Below are positions 31,366 to 42,255 of a stretch of DNA of 64,000 nucleotides, in pieces. Both the position numbers and the translations under genes were made by a program. How positions within the stretch are numbered: position 1 is the first letter of the stretch; every line of letters starts with the position of its first letter. The stretch covers positions 62,001-126,000 of the forward strand of contig NZ_CP046908.1 in the NCBI RefSeq assembly GCF_009789575.1, written 5' to 3'. The DNA comes from Stappia indica (GTDB lineage Bacteria; Pseudomonadota; Alphaproteobacteria; Rhizobiales; Stappiaceae). Below the pieces are notes generated by a model. The model saw nothing but the letters and a program-made list of their open reading frames with translations. It made no database searches and was not told the origin of the DNA.

Positions 31366-32685
31366 GTGGGATTTGCAGCAACCGACCTCTTCGATGGGCG
31401 CCTTCTCGGCCTGCGGGCCGGCGCTAGGGGCGCCGCATTGGCACTGACAGGCGTTTTTGCCTCCGTCGCGATCGGAGGGGATGCGCTGGCGCAGCCGGCT
31501 CCCGTGCAGATGCGGATCGAGCAGCAGCGCGTCGAATGGAACGACCAGTTCGACACCACGATGCGCAGCCTGCAGGCGGTCGAATCCTCGTTTCCGACCT
31601 TGTCTCCCGACACCGCGACATATGTCGAGACGGCGATCCAGCGCTACTCGATGATCGTTCAGCAGGGCGGCTGGCAGCCGGTGACCAGCGGCCGGAAGGC
31701 GATGCGGCTGGGTATGCGCGACGAACACGTCGTGTCGCTGCGCCGCCGCCTCATGGTTTCAGGTGATCTCGAGCAGACCGCGGGTCTCTCCGACACGTTC
31801 GATTCCTACGTCGACGCGGCCGTGCGCCGCTTCCAGCTGCGCCATGGCCTGACGCCGGACGGCGTGGTCGGCCAGAGCACTCTGGTAGCGATGAATGTTT
31901 CGGCCAATGTGCGGCTGGGCCAACTGGAGACCAATCTGGTGCGTCTGCGCTCCATGTCCGGTTTCCTGGGCGACCGCTACGTGATGGTCAACATTCCGGC
32001 GGCCGAGATCGAGGCGGTGGAGAACGGCCGCGTGCGTTCGCGCCACACCGCCGTCGTCGGCAAGATCGACCGCCAGACGCCGATTCTCAACTCGTCGATC
32101 TACGAGCTCAACTTCAATCCGTACTGGACGGTTCCGGTCTCGATCATCCGCAAGGATCTGATCCCGAAGATGAACGAGGATCCGGCTTACCTCGAGAAGA
32201 ACCGCATCCGGATCTTCGACTGGAAGGGCAACGAGCTCGCCTGGCAGCAGATCAACTGGAACACCGACGAGGCGACTCAGTACCAGTTCCGCCAGGAGCC
32301 GGGCGAGATCAACTCGCTGGGTTCGGTGCGCATCAACTTCCACAACTCGCATCAGGTCTATCTGCACGACACGCCGTCCAAGTCGCTCTTCGGCTCAGAC
32401 TACCGCTTCCATTCGTCCGGTTGCGTGCGCGTGCAGAACGTTCGCGAGCTGATCACCTGGCTGCTCGAGAGCACGACCTCCGACTGGAGTCGCGCCCGGG
32501 TCGACGAGACGATCCGCTCCGGTTCGCGCGAGGACGTGAAGCTCGGCAACAAGATCCCGATCTACATGTCCTATGTCACGGCCTGGGCAACCGCGGAAGG
32601 CGTGATCCATTTCCGCGAGGACATCTACAATCGCGACGGCGTCCTCATGAGCGAGGCCGCAGTCGGCAGCGCTTCCCTACAGTGA
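31366..32685 (+). CDS. ldtP: L,D-transpeptidase with peptidoglycan-binding domain
   Basis: Periplasmic enzyme that forms 3-3 cross-links in peptidoglycan or attaches proteins to it. The 439-residue protein starts with GTG; TGGAG lies 9 bases before it. A hydrophobic export segment occupies about residues 17-42 (ALALTGVFASVAIGGDALA). The peptidoglycan-binding domain lies near residues 125-180 (YVDAAVRRFQLRHGLTPDGVVGQ). The YkuD domain has the catalytic motif from His349 to Cys353 (HSSGCVRVQN). The pairing with ldtR matches Liberibacter. Confidence 0.93.
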   Translation: MGFAATDLFDGRLLGLRAGARGAALALTGVFASVAIGGDALAQPAPVQMRIEQQRVEWNDQFDTTMRSLQAVESSFPTLSPDTATYVETAIQRYSMIVQQGGWQPVTSGRKAMRLGMRDEHVVSLRRRLMVSGDLEQTAGLSDTFDSYVDAAVRRFQLRHGLTPDGVVGQSTLVAMNVSANVRLGQLETNLVRLRSMSGFLGDRYVMVNIPAAEIEAVENGRVRSRHTAVVGKIDRQTPILNSSIYELNFNPYWTVPVSIIRKDLIPKMNEDPAYLEKNRIRIFDWKGNELAWQQINWNTDEATQYQFRQEPGEINSLGSVRINFHNSHQVYLHDTPSKSLFGSDYRFHSSGCVRVQNVRELITWLLESTTSDWSRARVDETIRSGSREDVKLGNKIPIYMSYVTAWATAEGVIHFREDIYNRDGVLMSEAAVGSASLQ

Positions 32686-32782
32686 TTGGCGGGTTGTCGC
32701 ATCCAGGCAAGGGCGGGGCGCTTCGATGCGGTCCCGTCCAGCCGGGGCGCGGCAATCTTGCGCATGTCGGACGGATGGTGTC

Positions 32783-32986
32783 GTGACCATTGGAAGGCAG
32801 CCGAAAGGCGAAGTCTATTTCGAATTCTATCCTGTCGGACGGCAGGTCAAGGTAACGGCGATTGATGCTGAGACAGGCATCGAGGTCGTCGTGCTTGGCC
32901 CCGTTCAGGCCACGCAGGCCGACCTTCAGCAACTTGCTCTGCGGAAGCTTATGAGGCGCCTTGCCCAAGAGGCGCCCGCCCGCTGA
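32783..32986 (+). CDS. Small DUF6898 family protein
   Basis: A 67-residue protein from a GTG start, resembling a small Rhizobiales family (DUF6898, from memory). The conserved core is VYFEFYPVGRQVKVTAIDAETG followed by EVVVLGP and a C-terminal helix QADLQQLALRKLMRRLAQE. No export signal is present. Function is unknown. An earlier ATG at 32726 would add 19 residues without family resemblance. It lies between ldtP and glyA, on the same strand. Confidence 0.7.
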   Translation: MTIGRQPKGEVYFEFYPVGRQVKVTAIDAETGIEVVVLGPVQATQADLQQLALRKLMRRLAQEAPAR

Positions 32987-33167
32987 TCTCGCTGCAGGGA
33001 GCTGAGCCGGCGAGATGTCGCGGGCCGGGCAATGGGCCTTGGTTCCCGCGAATGGCTGTGCTATCTGGCGTGACCTTTTGGTCTGGCCGGTCCGGCATTG
33101 TTCCGACGGCGCCAATGGTCGCCATGCGCGATTGATCTCACTTCAGGACTGCTAGAGGGGACCGACG

Positions 33168-34484
<1,317 letters not shown>

Positions 34485-34490
34485 TTGCAG

Positions 34491-34546
34491 GCCGGTGCGC
34501 GGGAAGCGCACCGGCAACCAGTCTTGTGGGCCGCCGTGAGGGCGGC
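34491..34546 (+). terminator. Tandem hairpins between glyA and nrdR
   Basis: A perfect 10-bp stem (GCCGGTGCGC arms, 5-base loop) lies at 34491-34515, directly after the glyA stop. A second stem (GCCGCC arms) follows at 34530-34546. There is no T-run after either. They may stop or slow transcription, or protect the 3' end of glyA mRNA, while letting some transcription reach nrdR. Confidence 0.5.
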
Positions 34547-34569
34547 TCACGGTCCGGAGCCCAAAGCGC

Positions 34570-35046
34570 ATGAAGTGCCCTTATTGCGGTTGTGACGACA
34601 CCCAGGTGAAGGACTCGCGTCCCACGGAGGACAACACCGCAATCCGCCGTCGCCGGATCTGCACCGCCTGTGGCGGCCGCTTCACCACCTTCGAGCGCGT
34701 CCAGCTGCGCGAGCTGACCGTGATCAAGCGCAGCGGTCGCCGCGTGCCGTTCGATCGCGACAAGCTGATGCAGTCGGTCCGCATCGCAACCCGCAAGCGC
34801 CCCGTCGAACCGGAGCGTCTGGAGCGGATGGTGAGCGGCATCGTGCGCCAGCTCGAAAGCTCGGGCGAAAGCGACATCAAGGCGAGCGACATCGGCAACC
34901 TGGTGATGGAAGGGTTGAAGGTGATCGACGACGTCGCCTATGTGCGCTTTGCCTCCGTCTACAAGAATTTCCGGGAAGCCAAGGACTTCGAGGCCCTTCT
35001 CGACGAGATGAGTGGGCCCGACGCTGCGGCCTTCGACGAGACCTGA
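34570..35046 (+). CDS. nrdR: Transcriptional repressor NrdR
   Basis: Nucleotide-sensing repressor of ribonucleotide reductase genes. The 158-residue protein has an N-terminal zinc ribbon with Cys3, Cys6, Cys31 and Cys34, then an ATP-cone domain ([21 protein letters not shown]). The ending [17 protein letters not shown] is typical. Length is normal. Position ahead of ribD is the common order in this group. Confidence 0.96.
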   Translation: MKCPYCGCDDTQVKDSRPTEDNTAIRRRRICTACGGRFTTFERVQLRELTVIKRSGRRVPFDRDKLMQSVRIATRKRPVEPERLERMVSGIVRQLESSGESDIKASDIGNLVMEGLKVIDDVAYVRFASVYKNFREAKDFEALLDEMSGPDAAAFDET

Positions 35047-35065
35047 CCCTCGGACATACCTGACC

Positions 35066-36190
35066 ATGCCGGACAGCTGCCACGATGATCGTTTCATGGC
35101 TGCCGCCGCTTCCTATGCGCGGCGTGCTCTCGGCCGTGTATGGCCCAACCCGGCAGTCGGCGCGCTGATCGTGCGCGATGACGGCGACGGCCCCGTCGTG
35201 GTCGGCCGCGGCTACACCCGCCCGCCCGGCGGACCGCATGCGGAAGTCGTCGCCCTCGCTCAGGCAGGCGAAGCTGCGCGCGGTGCCACCTGCTATGTCA
35301 CCCTTGAGCCCTGTTCCCACCAGGGGCGCACCGGCCCGTGCTGTGTCGCGCTGGCGCAGGCCGGTATTCGCCGTGTCGTGATCGGTCTTCTGGATCCCAA
35401 TCCGCGCGTTTCAGGCCGCGGCGTGGCGATGCTGGAGGCCGCCGGCGTCGAGGTGCGCTCCGGCGTACGCGAGGAACTTTGCAGCGCCCTGCATGCCGGC
35501 CATGTCAGCCGCCTGACGCGCGGCCGTCCGCTTGTGGTTCTCAAGCTTGCCGTCTCGCGCGATGGGTTCATTGGGCGTCGCGGGGCAGGGCAGATCGCCA
35601 TCACCGGCGAGGATGTCTTCCGGCGTGTCCATATCCTGCGCGCCGAGTGCGACGGAATTCTCGTTGGCATCGGCACGGCGCTCGCCGACGACCCTTCCCT
35701 CAATTGTCGGCTTCCCGGCCTTGCCCATCGCTCCCCGGTGCGCATCATTCTCGATACGAATGCGCGGCTCCCCCTGGACAGCAAGCTGGTCCAGACAGCC
35801 GGCGAGATCCCGCTCTGGCTGCTTGTCGCCGCCGATGCCGATCCCGACAAGGTGGAGGCGCTGACGGTCGCCGGCTGCACCGTGATCCGCCTGGCGCGGG
35901 CGAAGGGCGAGCCGATCGATCCGCGCACGGCCGTCCGGGCCCTGGGGCAGCGCGGCATTACCAAGCTGATGGTCGAGGGCGGTTCGACGGTGGCGCGCGC
36001 CTTCCTGGACACGGATCTTGCCGACGAGGTGATCATCTCGCAAAGCGGCCTCGTGATCGGGCAGGGGGGGATCCTGCCCTTCGGTTCGCGTGGTACGGAT
36101 ATGGTCACCGCCAGCGTCCGATTCCGCAATGTCGGCACCCGGCGGGTCGGTGCCGACACGATGACCCATTTTGTCCGCGAAAGGAGCTGA
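35066..36190 (+). CDS. ribD: Bifunctional riboflavin deaminase/reductase RibD
   Basis: Deaminates the pyrimidine precursor of riboflavin and then reduces its ribosyl side chain with NADPH. The 374-residue protein has a cytidine-deaminase-like zinc site (GGPHAEVVAL and TLEPCSHQGRTGPC) in the first 150 residues. The reductase domain follows (LKLAVSRDGFIG, VGIGTALADDPSLNCR, LMVEGGSTVA). I start at the ATG at 35066, 19 bp after nrdR; the frame is open earlier but overlaps nrdR. The ribosome site of ribE lies inside its last codons. Confidence 0.95.
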   Translation: MPDSCHDDRFMAAAASYARRALGRVWPNPAVGALIVRDDGDGPVVVGRGYTRPPGGPHAEVVALAQAGEAARGATCYVTLEPCSHQGRTGPCCVALAQAGIRRVVIGLLDPNPRVSGRGVAMLEAAGVEVRSGVREELCSALHAGHVSRLTRGRPLVVLKLAVSRDGFIGRRGAGQIAITGEDVFRRVHILRAECDGILVGIGTALADDPSLNCRLPGLAHRSPVRIILDTNARLPLDSKLVQTAGEIPLWLLVAADADPDKVEALTVAGCTVIRLARAKGEPIDPRTAVRALGQRGITKLMVEGGSTVARAFLDTDLADEVIISQSGLVIGQGGILPFGSRGTDMVTASVRFRNVGTRRVGADTMTHFVRERS

Positions 36191-36191
36191 C

Positions 36192-36794
36192 ATGTTCACC
36201 GGTATCGTCACGGACATGGGACGCATTGCCTCGGTCGAGGCCATTCCGGCGGGTTTGCGTACGCGCATCCTGACTGCCTACGATCCCGACGGCATCGACA
36301 TCGGCGCCTCCATCTCCTGCGACGGTGTCTGCCACACGGTGACGGCCAGGGGCAGGGATGGCAGCGACAACTGGTTCGAGATCGAGTCGGCGGCCGAGAC
36401 CTTGCGCCTGACGACCGTCGGCGGCTGGAAGGCAGGGGACCGCGTCAATCTGGAGCGCTCGTTGAAGATCGGCGACGAGCTTGGCGGTCACATCGTCCAG
36501 GGGCATGTGGACGGCACGGCAGAGATCCTGGAGCGCATCGACCATCCGGATTCGGTTTTCTTCCGCTTCCGCGCCCCGGCAGAGTGCGCTCCGTTCATTG
36601 CAAAGAAGGGCGGCGTTGCCCTTCACGGTACGTCGCTGACGGTCAACGAGGTAGACGGCGACACGTTCACCGTGTTCCTGGTCCCGCACACCCTGGCGGT
36701 GACGACCTGGGGCGAGCGCACGGCCGGCGACAGGATCAACCTCGAAGTGGACATGATGGCGCGCTACGCAGCCCGGCTCGCGGAGTATAGCTGA
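36192..36794 (+). CDS. ribE: Riboflavin synthase, alpha chain
   Basis: Dismutates two 6,7-dimethyl-8-ribityllumazine molecules to riboflavin. The 200-residue protein has the duplicated lumazine-binding fold: the first half starts MFTGIVTDMG with SISCDGVCHTV; the second has LGGHIVQGHVDG and GTSLTVNEVDGDTF. The ATG at 36192 follows AAGGAG within the end of ribD, so the genes are coupled. A ribB or ribBA gene is not between it and ribH. Confidence 0.94.
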   Translation: MFTGIVTDMGRIASVEAIPAGLRTRILTAYDPDGIDIGASISCDGVCHTVTARGRDGSDNWFEIESAAETLRLTTVGGWKAGDRVNLERSLKIGDELGGHIVQGHVDGTAEILERIDHPDSVFFRFRAPAECAPFIAKKGGVALHGTSLTVNEVDGDTFTVFLVPHTLAVTTWGERTAGDRINLEVDMMARYAARLAEYS

Positions 36795-36997
36795 GCGAGT
36801 CCTCCGGCTCCCCACATCGTGTCAGGTGCCCGGTGCGGGCATGGCGGGTCTGACAATCCGCGCTGGACAAAACCGGCCCGGCATGGTTCCTACCGGCACC
36901 TTGTTGCCGGCTCCTCCGGCAGTGCAGCCGGTCCGTTCTGACGCCTCTTGCGCGCCCGGCTCCCGGCTTGCCATGACATGAAAGCGAAGAGAGCGAC

Positions 36998-37444
36998 ATG
37001 ACGACCCCTCGCATCTTGATCATCGACGCCCGCTTCTACGACGATATCGCCGACGCCCTGGTCGCTGGCGCCATGGACGTCCTCGAAGGGCAGGGCGCCG
37101 ACGTCACACGCGTGTCCGTCCCCGGCGTCCTGGAGATTCCGGCTGCCCTTGCCATGGCACTCGCTGCCATGGAGGCGGGGACCGCGGACTACGACGGTTT
37201 TGTGCTGCTCGGCTGTGTGATCCGCGGCGAGACCTCGCACTACGACATCGTCGCCAACGAGTCGGCCCGTGCGGTGATGGAGCTCACCATCGACGCGGCG
37301 CTGCCGCTCGGCAACGGCATCCTGACGGTCGAGAACGGCGAGCAGGCCTGGGTGCGTGCCGACCCGGCGAAGAAGAACAAGGGTGGCGCGGCAGCGCAGG
37401 CCGCGCTCGACATGATCGCGATCAGGGACCGTTTCGGAATCTGA
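36998..37444 (+). CDS. ribH: 6,7-dimethyl-8-ribityllumazine synthase
   Basis: Makes the immediate riboflavin precursor from the ribD product and 3,4-dihydroxybutanone phosphate. The 148-residue protein has [13 protein letters not shown], the catalytic His in GETSHYDIV, and [14 protein letters not shown]. The 203-bp gap after ribE contains TGCCGG at 36905-36910, which can pair with a CCGGCA on either side (36893-36898 or 36916-36921). Such alternatives look like an attenuator, but no regulator can be named. nusB follows 2 bp after the stop. Confidence 0.95.
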   Translation: MTTPRILIIDARFYDDIADALVAGAMDVLEGQGADVTRVSVPGVLEIPAALAMALAAMEAGTADYDGFVLLGCVIRGETSHYDIVANESARAVMELTIDAALPLGNGILTVENGEQAWVRADPAKKNKGGAAAQAALDMIAIRDRFGI

Positions 37445-37446
37445 CA

Positions 37447-37974
37447 ATGACTGAAGACAACGAAGCCAGGACAGAGCCGGCCGTCCGCCCCGCCAACAAG
37501 CGCGGCGCGGCGCGGCTGTCCGCTGTCCAGGCGCTGTACCAGATGGATGTCGGCGGCTCGAGCCTTGCCGACGTGCTGGCAGAGTTCGAGGCGTTCCGCC
37601 TGGGTGCGGAGCTCGACGGCGAACAGTACCGCGAGGCGGATGCGTCGTGGTTCCGCGATCTCGTCAAGGGCGTGGTCGCGGAGCAGCGCTATCTGGATCC
37701 GGTGATCCATCGCTCGCTGGTCGCCGGTTGGCCGCTCCGCCGCATCGACACGACGCTGCGCGCGATCCTGCGCGCCGGAGCGTTCGAGCTGATGCGCCGC
37801 AAGGACGTTCCGGCCCGTGTGGTGATCAGCGAGTATATCGATGTCGCCCGCGCCTTCTACGAGGCGGAAGAGCCGCGCATGGTGAACGGCGTGCTCGACA
37901 AGCTGGCGCGCGAGTTCCGCAGCAGCGAGTTCGACGGCCCGACCAAGCCGGAGCAGGCGGAAGAGGGAGCCTGA
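37447..37974 (+). CDS. nusB: Transcription antitermination protein NusB
   Basis: Binds boxA RNA with NusE and keeps rRNA transcription processive. The 175-residue protein has an N-terminal polar extension, then [34 protein letters not shown] and [30 protein letters not shown]. It starts 2 bp after ribH, the usual ribH-nusB pair. A clear intrinsic terminator follows, so this ends the nrdR-rib transcript. A thiL gene, often next in other genomes, is absent. Confidence 0.95.
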   Translation: MTEDNEARTEPAVRPANKRGAARLSAVQALYQMDVGGSSLADVLAEFEAFRLGAELDGEQYREADASWFRDLVKGVVAEQRYLDPVIHRSLVAGWPLRRIDTTLRAILRAGAFELMRRKDVPARVVISEYIDVARAFYEAEEPRMVNGVLDKLAREFRSSEFDGPTKPEQAEEGA

Positions 37975-38009
37975 GTCCCTCGCTTGCGCCCCCGATTGTG
38001 GACTGAAGC

Positions 38010-38040
38010 AGCCACGGCGATCCGCCGTGGCTTTTTCTTT
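38010..38040 (+). terminator. Intrinsic terminator after nusB
   Basis: Perfect stem with GCCACGGCG at 38011-38019 and its complement at 38023-38031, closing an ATC loop, followed by TTTTTCTTT. An extra A-T pair extends the stem. It lies 35 bases after nusB. The remaining 250 bp up to hppA (the gap is 315 bp) should hold the hppA promoter; I see no further gene there. Confidence 0.9.
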
Positions 38041-38289
38041 GATTTCAGGACTGAATCTTCCCTTGCGGAAGATTGTCATGTGCCTGCTGTCCATCGTTGT
38101 TTCCGCAGCGTTATGAGCGCTGGCGCGGCATGACAAAACAGCCATTGCCTGAAGCTGCAGGGCGCGCGATCTGTCCCGGCCGGGTGGAAACTCGTCCTTG
38201 ACGGGACGCACAGGACAGATACCGTTCTTCCCGCAGGACCGCATAACAATCAAGGAAAGGTCCTTCCGCGTCCTTCATTGGGGGGAAGA

Positions 38290-40425
38290 ATGCTCGAGCT
38301 CGTAATAGTAATTTTGTGTGGTCTGCTGTCCCTTGCCTACGGCGTATGGGCCATTCAGTCCGTCATGGCTGCCGATGCCGGCAATGCCCGCATGCAGGAA
38401 ATCGCCGGTGCGATCCAGGAAGGCGCGCAGGCTTATCTCAACCGTCAGTACACGACCATTGCCATCGCCGGCGTGGTCATCTTCGCACTGGTTGTCTGGT
38501 TGCTCGGCAGCCTGGTCGCCATCGGCTTTGCCATCGGCGCGATCCTGTCGGCGGCGGCGGGCTATATCGGCATGCACGTCTCGGTGCGCGCCAACGTCCG
38601 CACCGCTCAGGCCGCCAGCACGTCGCTTGCTGCCGGTCTCGAGATCGCCTTCAAGGCGGGTGCCGTCACGGGAATGCTGGTTGCGGGCCTCGCCCTGCTG
38701 GGCGTTGCCGTCTATTTCACCATCCTCACCGAGATCCTCGGCTACGATGCGCAGAGCCGCATCGTCATCGACGCACTGGTCGCCCTCGGCTTCGGCGCCT
38801 CGCTGATCTCCATCTTTGCCCGCCTCGGCGGCGGCATCTTCACCAAGGGTGCGGATGTGGGCGGTGATCTTGTCGGCAAGGTCGAGGCCGGTATTCCGGA
38901 AGACGACCCGCGCAACCCCGCCACCATCGCCGACAATGTCGGCGACAATGTCGGCGACTGTGCGGGCATGGCGGCCGACCTCTTCGAGACCTACGCGGTG
39001 ACCGTCGTCGCCACGATGGTCCTGGCCTCGATCTTCTTCACCGGAGCCGCAGCACTCGAACTGATGCTCCTGCCGCTGGTGATTGGCGGTGCCTGCGTGG
39101 TCACGTCGATCATCGGCACGTTCTTCGTCAAGCTCGGCAGCAACAACTCGATCATGGGCGCCCTGTACAAGGGCTTCGTCGCCACCGCTGTCCTGTCGGC
39201 TGTGGCACTGTTCGCCATCGTGTTCTTCTGGCTGGGCTTTTCGACCGAGTACACCACCTCGGGCGGACTGACTTTCGCTGGTCGGCACCTGTTCTACTGC
39301 GGCCTTGTCGGCCTGGTGGTCACCGGCCTGATCATCTGGGTGACGGAATACTACACCGGCACCGACTATCGCCCAGTGCGTTCGATTGCCCAGGCCTCCG
39401 TTACGGGACACGGCACCAACGTGATCCAGGGCCTCGCCATCTCGCTCGAAGCCACCGCACTGCCCGCCATCATCATCATTGCGGGCATTCTCGGCGCGTT
39501 CAATCTTGCCGGTCTGTTCGGCATCGCCATTTCGGTGACGACAATGCTGGCGCTTGCCGGCATGGTGGTTGCGCTCGATGCGTTCGGCCCGGTGACCGAC
39601 AATGCCGGCGGCATTGCGGAGATGGCCGGTCTGCCCCAGGAAGTGCGTGTGACCACCGACGCGCTCGACGCGGTCGGCAACACCACCAAGGCCGTCACCA
39701 AGGGCTATGCGATCGGCTCCGCCGGTCTCGGTGCGCTGGTGCTCTTTGCCGCCTATACCGAGGACCTGAAATACTTCGCGGCCAACGCGGCGCCCGGGTC
39801 CTATTTCGACGGGGTCGTGGTGGATTTCTCCCTGTCCAACCCCTACGTGGTGGTCGGTCTGCTGTTCGGCGGTCTGCTTCCCTACCTCTTCGGCGGTATT
39901 TCGATGACCGCTGTCGGTCGCGCCGCCGGCGCGGTCGTTGAGGAGGTGCGCAGGCAGTTCCGCGAGAAGCCGGGCATCATGGAAGGCACGGAGAAGCCGG
40001 ACTACGGCCGCGCCGTCGACATGCTGACCAAGGCGGCGATCCGCGAGATGATCATCCCGTCGATGATGCCGGTCCTGTCCCCGATCGTGGTGTTCTTCGT
40101 GATTACCGCCATTGCGGGCAAGTCGCAGGGCTTTGCCGCCGTCGGCGCGATGCTGCTCGGCGTCATCGTCACCGGTCTCTTCGTCGCCATCTCCATGACC
40201 GCCGGCGGCGGGGCGTGGGACAACGCCAAGAAGTCCTTCGAGGACGGCTTTGTCGACAAGGACGGCGTCAAGCACATGAAGGGCTCGGAGGCGCACAAGG
40301 CCTCGGTCACCGGCGACACGGTCGGCGATCCCTACAAGGACACTGCCGGTCCGGCAATCAACCCGATGATCAAGATCACCAACATCATCGCGTTGCTGCT
40401 GCTGGCCGTTCTGGCCCACGGCTGA
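38290..40425 (+). CDS. hppA: Proton-pumping membrane pyrophosphatase, potassium-independent type
   Basis: Couples pyrophosphate hydrolysis to proton transport across the membrane. The 711-residue protein is hydrophobic throughout, with about 16 segments. The pyrophosphate site reads [23 protein letters not shown], then [20 protein letters not shown]. In [18 protein letters not shown] the Lys replaces the Ala of potassium-dependent enzymes, which marks the potassium-independent class. GGGGGAAGA lies just before the ATG at 38290. A shared terminator lies beyond the stop. Confidence 0.96.
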   Translation: MLELVIVILCGLLSLAYGVWAIQSVMAADAGNARMQEIAGAIQEGAQAYLNRQYTTIAIAGVVIFALVVWLLGSLVAIGFAIGAILSAAAGYIGMHVSVRANVRTAQAASTSLAAGLEIAFKAGAVTGMLVAGLALLGVAVYFTILTEILGYDAQSRIVIDALVALGFGASLISIFARLGGGIFTKGADVGGDLVGKVEAGIPEDDPRNPATIADNVGDNVGDCAGMAADLFETYAVTVVATMVLASIFFTGAAALELMLLPLVIGGACVVTSIIGTFFVKLGSNNSIMGALYKGFVATAVLSAVALFAIVFFWLGFSTEYTTSGGLTFAGRHLFYCGLVGLVVTGLIIWVTEYYTGTDYRPVRSIAQASVTGHGTNVIQGLAISLEATALPAIIIIAGILGAFNLAGLFGIAISVTTMLALAGMVVALDAFGPVTDNAGGIAEMAGLPQEVRVTTDALDAVGNTTKAVTKGYAIGSAGLGALVLFAAYTEDLKYFAANAAPGSYFDGVVVDFSLSNPYVVVGLLFGGLLPYLFGGISMTAVGRAAGAVVEEVRRQFREKPGIMEGTEKPDYGRAVDMLTKAAIREMIIPSMMPVLSPIVVFFVITAIAGKSQGFAAVGAMLLGVIVTGLFVAISMTAGGGAWDNAKKSFEDGFVDKDGVKHMKGSEAHKASVTGDTVGDPYKDTAGPAINPMIKITNIIALLLLAVLAHG

Positions 40426-40481
40426 CGTTGCGGCCTGGGTACCGTCAGACGGCATCCAGGCACGCTCATCAGCGAGAATGC

Positions 40482-40516
40482 AAAACGCCCGCGGCCTTGG
40501 CTGCGGGCGTTTTTTT
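40482..40516. terminator. Bidirectional terminator between hppA and bamE
   Basis: Stem AAAACGCCCGC (40482-40492) pairs with GCGGGCGTTTT (40503-40513) across a 10-base loop, with T continuing to 40516. A-rich and T-rich flanks on both sides let it serve hppA rightward and bamE leftward. Confidence 0.9.
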
Positions 40517-40554
40517 GCGTCCGGCAGGAACTGGGACCGCTCGGTCCCCAGCTG

Positions 40555-40992
40555 CTACAGGTTGAGGCTCGGGTTCTGGGCGCCGCGCAGGATCTGCGAC
40601 AGGAAGCCGTAGTCGGCGCCGCCGGTGCGGGTCTTGCGGCTGAGGATGTCGACGACCTTGCCGTCTTCCAGGCTGTAATAGGCCGTGTCGCGCACGAAGC
40701 CTTCCTCGTCGAAATAGATGGCGACGACGCGCTGCTCGACTGTTTCGGGCATCAGGAACGCGGTCGTCTCCTTGACCTGCGAGATGTAGTAATAGGCTTC
40801 GCCGTCGAGCCGCGAGGAGGTCGAGGGAGATCCGAGCAACAGTTCCACCTGTTCGCGACTCGATCCCACCTGGATGTCGCGCACCCGCTCGGGCCGGATG
40901 ACATGGCCGTGATTGATGGTGGTGGTGAAGCAACCGGCCAGCGGCAGCGCCAGGACGCTCACCAGCACTGCTCCGCGAATCCATGTCTTCAT
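40555..40992 (-). CDS. bamE: Outer membrane assembly lipoprotein BamE (SmpA/OmlA family)
   Basis: Lipoprotein of the beta-barrel assembly machine. From the ATG at 40992 it has 145 residues, with a signal peptide ending in the lipobox LAGC, so Cys21 is lipidated. The SmpA/OmlA domain follows (RDIQVGSSREQVELLLGSPS, AYYYISQVKE). Length is normal for the family. The divergent ubiquinol-cytochrome c chaperone gene starts 141 bp away. Confidence 0.9.
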   Translation of the reverse strand: MKTWIRGAVLVSVLALPLAGCFTTTINHGHVIRPERVRDIQVGSSREQVELLLGSPSTSSRLDGEAYYYISQVKETTAFLMPETVEQRVVAIYFDEEGFVRDTAYYSLEDGKVVDILSRKTRTGGADYGFLSQILRGAQNPSLNL

Positions 40993-41133
40993 GTGAAGCG
41001 TATCCTGTTGCTTTCTGGCGGCTGTCACGGCCGGAAGGCAGCCGCGTGCCGTTTTTGTCGCTCCGCGCATCCTTGGCAAAGTCCCTAACCTGCGCTAGGC
41101 CACTTGGCAACCTTCGTCCAAGCGAGGCAACAC

Positions 41134-41673
41134 ATGGTCTTCGGTCTCTTTCGCCGGCGTCAGCGTCCGGAAGTGCTCGCCGCATACACCTCGATCGTGG
41201 CACAGGCGCGGCAGCCGTGGCTCTACGCACGGTACAATGTGCCCGATACGATCGACGGCCGTTTCGAGATGGTGATGCTGCACACGATTCTGGTGCTCAA
41301 TCGCCTCAGGGGGGAGGGAGAGGTTGCTTCCGACTTTTCCCAGCGGCTTTTCGACACGTTTTTTGCCGACATGGATGGGTCGCTTCGCGAGATGGGCGTT
41401 GGCGATCTGGGCGTGCCCAAGAAGGTCAAGAAAATGGCCGAGGCTTTCTACGGGCGTGCAGCCGCCCTTGCAGAAGCGCTGGCTGCCGACGGCCTGCAGG
41501 ATCTCGAGAATCTTGTGAACCGCAATCTGTTCGCCGATGCCCACGATGCGGTGGCCGCGCATGCCATTGCCCGCTACCTGCGCGGTGCGGCTGACGGGCT
41601 GTCGCGCCAGGACGCCCCGGCTATTATCGCAAACGGGCCGGTCTGGCCTGACGAGCCGACGGATATCGGCTGA
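41134..41673 (+). CDS. Ubiquinol-cytochrome c chaperone family protein (CBP3-like)
   Basis: A 179-residue protein of the Ubiq_cyt_C_chap family, related to mitochondrial CBP3/UQCC1, which helps assemble cytochrome b of the bc1 complex. Conserved stretches are QPWLYARYNVPDTIDGRFEMVMLH and FFADMDGSLREMGVGDLGVPKKVKKMAEAFYGR. I start at the ATG at 41134 after GCGAGGC; an earlier in-frame start at 41104 adds ten residues. The DUF177 gene follows 24 bp later, a common Rhizobiales order. Confidence 0.9.
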   Translation: MVFGLFRRRQRPEVLAAYTSIVAQARQPWLYARYNVPDTIDGRFEMVMLHTILVLNRLRGEGEVASDFSQRLFDTFFADMDGSLREMGVGDLGVPKKVKKMAEAFYGRAAALAEALAADGLQDLENLVNRNLFADAHDAVAAHAIARYLRGAADGLSRQDAPAIIANGPVWPDEPTDIG

Positions 41674-41697
41674 AGCAGGAGGCAGACAGAGACAGCT

Positions 41698-42255
41698 ATG
41701 ACCCTATCAGATTTTCCATTCTCGCATCCACAGGACGTCCAGCACCTGACCGCGAAGCCGCTCGCCATCGAGTTGCGCCCGGACGAGGCTGACCTGCAGC
41801 GCATGGCCAAGGCTTATTCGCTGGTCGGACTCGCCGACGTCGTGGCTCGGTTCGAGCTCCGCAGATGGCGACGTGACGGTGTCGCCGTGGAAGGGAACCT
41901 GAAGGCGCGCGCCAGCCAGACCTGCGTCGTCACTCTGGCGCCGGTGGAGCAGGTGATCGACGAGCGTTTCTCCCTGCGCTTCGATCCCGATGCGCAAGCC
42001 CTCGCGGGTATCGCCGACGACGGCGAGATCGATGTGGACGCCTTTGCCGAGGATCCGCCGGACCTGCTGGAGGGCAGCAGGATCGACCTGGGGGCCATCC
42101 TGTGCGAGCAGCTGGCACTCGCGCTCGATCCGTTTCCGCGTGCCCCGGGCGCCGAACTACCGGACGATTTCGGGGACGAGGGCGGTGAAGAAGCCGACGA
42201 CAAGCCGCCGTCGCCGTTCGCCGCTCTGGAGCGGTTTCGCAAGCGCGACGAATAA
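41698..42255 (+). CDS. DUF177 (YceD) family protein
   Basis: A 185-residue YceD-family protein. The conserved core is VEGNLKARASQTCVVTLAPVEQVIDERFSLRF, followed by an acidic C-terminal region. Family members are linked to 23S rRNA accumulation and normally sit ahead of rpmF-plsX-fabH. Here rpmF is missing and plsX is next after 318 bp. I see no gene in that gap; it holds a short palindrome (42508-42519) and presumably the plsX promoter. Confidence 0.88.
   Translation: MTLSDFPFSHPQDVQHLTAKPLAIELRPDEADLQRMAKAYSLVGLADVVARFELRRWRRDGVAVEGNLKARASQTCVVTLAPVEQVIDERFSLRFDPDAQALAGIADDGEIDVDAFAEDPPDLLEGSRIDLGAILCEQLALALDPFPRAPGAELPDDFGDEGGEEADDKPPSPFAALERFRKRDE

Noticed and set aside
32987-33167. Possible riboswitch in the glyA leader.
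   Set aside because: No glycine, folate or SAH aptamer pattern could be recognised on reading; a covariance search would settle it.
36795-36997. Possible FMN riboswitch in the riboflavin operon gap.
   Set aside because: The conserved FMN aptamer segments are not present in order; only generic GC-rich pairing is seen.
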